The notes beneath the pieces were generated by a model. That model was not told where the DNA came from, did no database searches, and saw nothing but the letters and a program-made list of their open reading frames with translations. Made by a program: the position numbers and the translations under genes. This document shows, one piece after another, positions 14,799 through 16,503 of a stretch of 16,503 bases of DNA (its first letter is position 1; every line of letters begins with the position of its first letter). Source of the stretch: CAYGXH01 sp964354485 (GTDB taxonomy: Bacteria > Bacteroidota > Ignavibacteria > UBA10030 > SZUA-254); contig CAYGZY010000218.1 in assembly GCA_964354485.1 (NCBI GenBank), positions 1 to 16,503 of the forward strand, read 5' to 3'.

Positions 14799-15943
14799 TG
14801 AAAAAATATTGTTTCATCTTGGTCATTTGTGTGCTCTGTAGTATTTCATTTTCACAGCCGAAAGTCGACCTGGACGGTTATATCGTGAATGTTCCAGCAT
14901 ACTTACGGTTGAACGATGCGCTGGCTTCGTTACATAATATTGACCAAAATTATTGGATGGATGTAACCAGGATTCGTCTCCGTCCTACACTGAATTTATC
15001 TGAAAACGGATATATTGCTTTAGAATACGAAGTGGCCGCTACATATCATTCTGGGACAATAGTATTTCTTGCTCCTTCATCCGTAGATTATCACCAATTA
15101 TTCGATTTAAACTGGGACATACAAAAAAATAATGGCTGGCAAATTTTACATAATATCGACCGGCTGTACTACCGGCAGCAAGTTGGAGATTTCGACATTT
15201 CTATCGGCCGACAGCGTATTGCTTGGGGGTCGGGGAGAATCTGGAATCCAACTGATCTTTTTAATCCTCTGAATCCGACGACATTCTCAAAAATTGAAAA
15301 AGATGGAGTCGATGCAGCTTCAGTGAAATTAACGCTGGGTACGTTAAGCGATGCAATTCTGGTGTTTAATCCTCAACGTAATAATTCAAGTAATTATGCA
15401 ATCCGAATACGGACCAATTATGGCGAGTTCGATTTTGCCGGTGTTGCAGGGTACTTCGATCAAAGAGTAATAGTAGGGGGAGATATAGCAGGTAATTTGT
15501 TCGAGGCAGGTGTCAGGGGTGAAATGATCCTTTCGATGAAGAAAGACAGTCCTTCACACTGTTTCGCAAAAGCGATCATTGGAGCTGATTATCAATGGAC
15601 TCGTGATCTGTATACACTCGTCGAGTATCATAAAAACGGTGAAGGAGAGATAGATCCAGCCAAGTATAATGTATCGAAATTATCAACTGGTGAAGTACTC
15701 AATGTCGGTACCGATTATCTTGCAGTTAGTGTGTCGTATCTCATTCATCCCTTGGTGACCACCTCAGTTACTTGCACGGGAAATTTGCATGATAAGAGTA
15801 CATATGTTGCATTATCGGCAGTATACATTCCGGATGATGATATCAGCATTACGATTGGTGGGCAGTTGTTTACCGGCGATCAGTTGGATGAATACTGGTA
15901 TTATCCAAGCTCATGCTATGTTAAGATGGAATTGTTCTATTAG
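14798..15943 (+). CDS. Outer-membrane beta-barrel protein of the exporter operon
   Basis: A 381-residue secreted protein with signal peptide MKKYCFILVICVLCSISFSQ. The mature sequence is rich in alternating beta strands and ends in YVKMELFY, an aromatic C-terminus as used for BAM-dependent barrel insertion. Residues 137-160 (GRQRIAWGSGRIWNPTDLF, NPLNP) match the motif of DUF1302/alginate-export-like barrels that accompany LolA-like proteins in export operons. The start overlaps the ATPase stop by one base. No lipobox and no periplasmic adaptor (HlyD-like) are seen in the operon. It probably acts as receiver or channel for the cargo. Confidence 0.75.
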   Translation: MKKYCFILVICVLCSISFSQPKVDLDGYIVNVPAYLRLNDALASLHNIDQNYWMDVTRIRLRPTLNLSENGYIALEYEVAATYHSGTIVFLAPSSVDYHQLFDLNWDIQKNNGWQILHNIDRLYYRQQVGDFDISIGRQRIAWGSGRIWNPTDLFNPLNPTTFSKIEKDGVDAASVKLTLGTLSDAILVFNPQRNNSSNYAIRIRTNYGEFDFAGVAGYFDQRVIVGGDIAGNLFEAGVRGEMILSMKKDSPSHCFAKAIIGADYQWTRDLYTLVEYHKNGEGEIDPAKYNVSKLSTGEVLNVGTDYLAVSVSYLIHPLVTTSVTCTGNLHDKSTYVALSAVYIPDDDISITIGGQLFTGDQLDEYWYYPSSCYVKMELFY

Positions 15944-15975
15944 TACAGTGTATTTTCTTGAGAAGAAATAAAAGC

Positions 15976-16001
15976 GCACTTACTGGTGAATTAGTAAGTG
16001 C
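15976..16001 (+). terminator. Hairpin after the exporter operon
   Basis: GCACTTACT (15976-15984) pairs perfectly with AGTAAGTGC (15993-16001), 32 bases after the last stop codon of the operon. No U-tract follows, so termination strength is uncertain. Confidence 0.45.
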
Positions 16002-16056
16002 GGAAAGTAACAGGGCGACGATAAAGTAACGCATGATCAGAACCGTATAAAGAAAA

Positions 16057-16084
16057 ATCCTAACCACCAATTAGTGATTAGGAT
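16057..16084. terminator. Bidirectional-type terminator hairpin in repeated element B
   Basis: ATCCTAACCAC (16057-16067) pairs with GTGATTAGGAT (16074-16084) through one G-U pair, loop CAATTA. AGAAAAA precedes and CTTTCT follows, so it could stop transcription in both directions. It is the second hairpin after the exporter operon. Confidence 0.6.
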
Positions 16085-16090
16085 CTTTCT

Positions 16091-16237
16091 GTGGTCATAA
16101 AAGCGGGGGCTGAGTCTTGTAATGACTTTCAAATTAGTAACCTCCCAAAACAAACGAAAAACGATGTTATTAAGAATTCGACATACCCTGTATATGAATT
16201 GGAGGATGATATTCTCTGTGAGTTGGAGCTGAAATAG
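16091..16237 (+). CDS. Possible 48-residue peptide in repeated element B
   Basis: GTG 16091, with AGGA at 16080-16083, opens a frame MVIKAGAESCNDFQISN...YELEDDILCELELK ending at TAG 16235-16237. Its SCND and EDDILCExEL blocks are shared in register with the frame in element A. There is no ATG in the frame and the ribosome site lies inside a terminator-like hairpin. Two conserved cysteines bracket the peptide. The coding call is tentative. Confidence 0.3.
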   Translation: MVIKAGAESCNDFQISNLPKQTKNDVIKNSTYPVYELEDDILCELELK

Positions 16238-16315
16238 TTGTTCTATTTTGTTAAATTTCGTTAGCCTTGGGAGGGAAAAACACTTAGTTTTTAAAGAAAA
16301 ACACTGTTTCTTCTT

Positions 16316-16334
16316 ATCAAAACATTGTTTTGAT
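16316..16334. promoter_or_regulatory. Perfect inverted repeat before the kinase gene
   Basis: ATCAAAAC (16316-16323) and GTTTTGAT (16327-16334) are exact inverted complements around ATT, 47 bases before the kinase start. The position suits an operator or promoter-proximal regulatory site; no binding protein can be named. Confidence 0.4.
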
Positions 16335-16381
16335 TTTATATCAAATTCTCCCTACCTTCTACCATCATTTCAAGGGGATAT

Positions 16382-16503
16382 ATGATAGGTCAAACCATAT
16401 CACATTACAAGATTCTTGAGAAGCTCGGTGAGGGGGGAATGGGAGTTGTATATAAAGCCGAAGACACCAAGCTCAAACGCACCGTTGCCCTTAAGTTTCT
16501 CCC
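16382..16503 (+). CDS. Hanks-type Ser/Thr protein kinase, N-terminus only
   Basis: The first 40 residues of a eukaryotic-like kinase, cut by the window end. MIGQTISHYKILEKLGEGGMGVVYKAEDTKLKRTVALKFL shows the glycine-rich ATP loop LGEGGMGVVY (15-24) and the catalytic lysine Lys38 in VALK. ATG 16382 follows AAGGGG (16372-16377). Proteins with this opening in FCB-group and acidobacterial genomes often carry C-terminal WD40, TPR or PD40 repeats, but that part is not visible. The shared strand does not make it part of the exporter operon, because two hairpins and its own leader intervene. Confidence 0.95.
   Translation, partial: MIGQTISHYKILEKLGEGGMGVVYKAEDTKLKRTVALKFL

Larger units (their letters stand above)
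16057..16240 (+). repeat. Repeated element, copy B
   Basis: A hairpin (16057-16084) is followed by GCGGGGGCTGAGTCTTGTAATGAC-type sequence (16103-16126), an AT-rich middle and the tail GAGGATGATATTCTCTGTGAG...GGAGCTG (16202-16231). The layout matches copy A at 9761-9930. The words AGCGGGGGC and GTCTTG also resemble the reversed 3' end of an initiator-type tRNA gene (GCGGGGGCCGG...TTGAAC), so a tRNA-derived origin is possible, although no tRNA cloverleaf can be completed. Confidence 0.8.
15944..16381. other. Intergenic region before the kinase gene
   Basis: After the operon this region holds two hairpins (15976-16001, 16057-16084), repeated element B (16057-16240), and an AT-rich leader (16241-16381) with repeated AAAAACAC words. 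The leader contains a perfect inverted repeat ATCAAAAC-ATT-GTTTTGAT (16316-16334) before the kinase. AAGGGG (16372-16377) is the kinase ribosome site. Confidence 0.65.

Noticed and set aside
1..16503. CRISPR array
   Set aside because: The many repeats are palindromic, irregularly spaced and not arranged as repeat-spacer units; no Cas-like gene is seen.

Overview
The window looks like accessory chromosomal DNA of a Gram-negative FCB-group bacterium. I favour an Ignavibacteria- or Chlorobi-like lineage, with low to moderate confidence. The reasons are moderate GC, signal peptides ending in SAQ/FSQ, a LolA-like plus outer-membrane-barrel exporter, a Hanks-type kinase opening with the LGEGGMGVVY loop, and intergenic DNA full of small palindromes. 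TGA is a normal stop here (for example at 4435-4437 and 11642-11644).

Left region (1-9600): a defence or toxin-antitoxin island. A complete AbiE-type pair (404-2069) is followed by three widely spaced + strand genes: a short sigma-70-like protein (2603-3196), a protein with an SSB-type acidic DDLPF tail (3787-4437), and a SLOG/DprA-like Rossmann protein (4740-5372). The gap before each of these three genes holds a different large nested palindrome of about 120-150 bp. A second, unrelated AbiE-like module lies on the - strand (5533-7781). Its toxin carries a long C-terminal WYL-like and zinc-finger extension and is broken by one in-frame TGA. This module sits exactly between two diverged copies of the 3' end of the SLOG gene (5215-5427 and 7967-8206), as if it had been inserted or exchanged next to that gene end. 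An AbrB/MazE-like antitoxin with a Doc toxin (8454-9076) and a DUF2200 protein (9220-9585) complete the island.

Middle gap (9586-10405): palindromes, a repeated element (copy A, about 9761-9930), and a good sigma-70-type promoter carrying two small inverted repeats.

Right region (10406-15943): a tight six-gene operon of a GbsR/MarR-like regulator, a LolA-like periplasmic protein, two FtsX/MacB-type permeases, a LolD/MacB-type ATPase and an outer-membrane beta-barrel protein. Together they suggest a regulated exporter carrying a lipid or hydrophobic cargo from the inner to the outer membrane; the substrate is unknown. Copy B of the repeated element (about 16057-16240) follows, so the operon is bracketed by direct repeats. 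Each copy could encode a short peptide ending in EDDILCExEL. The window ends inside a Ser/Thr protein kinase gene that starts at 16382.
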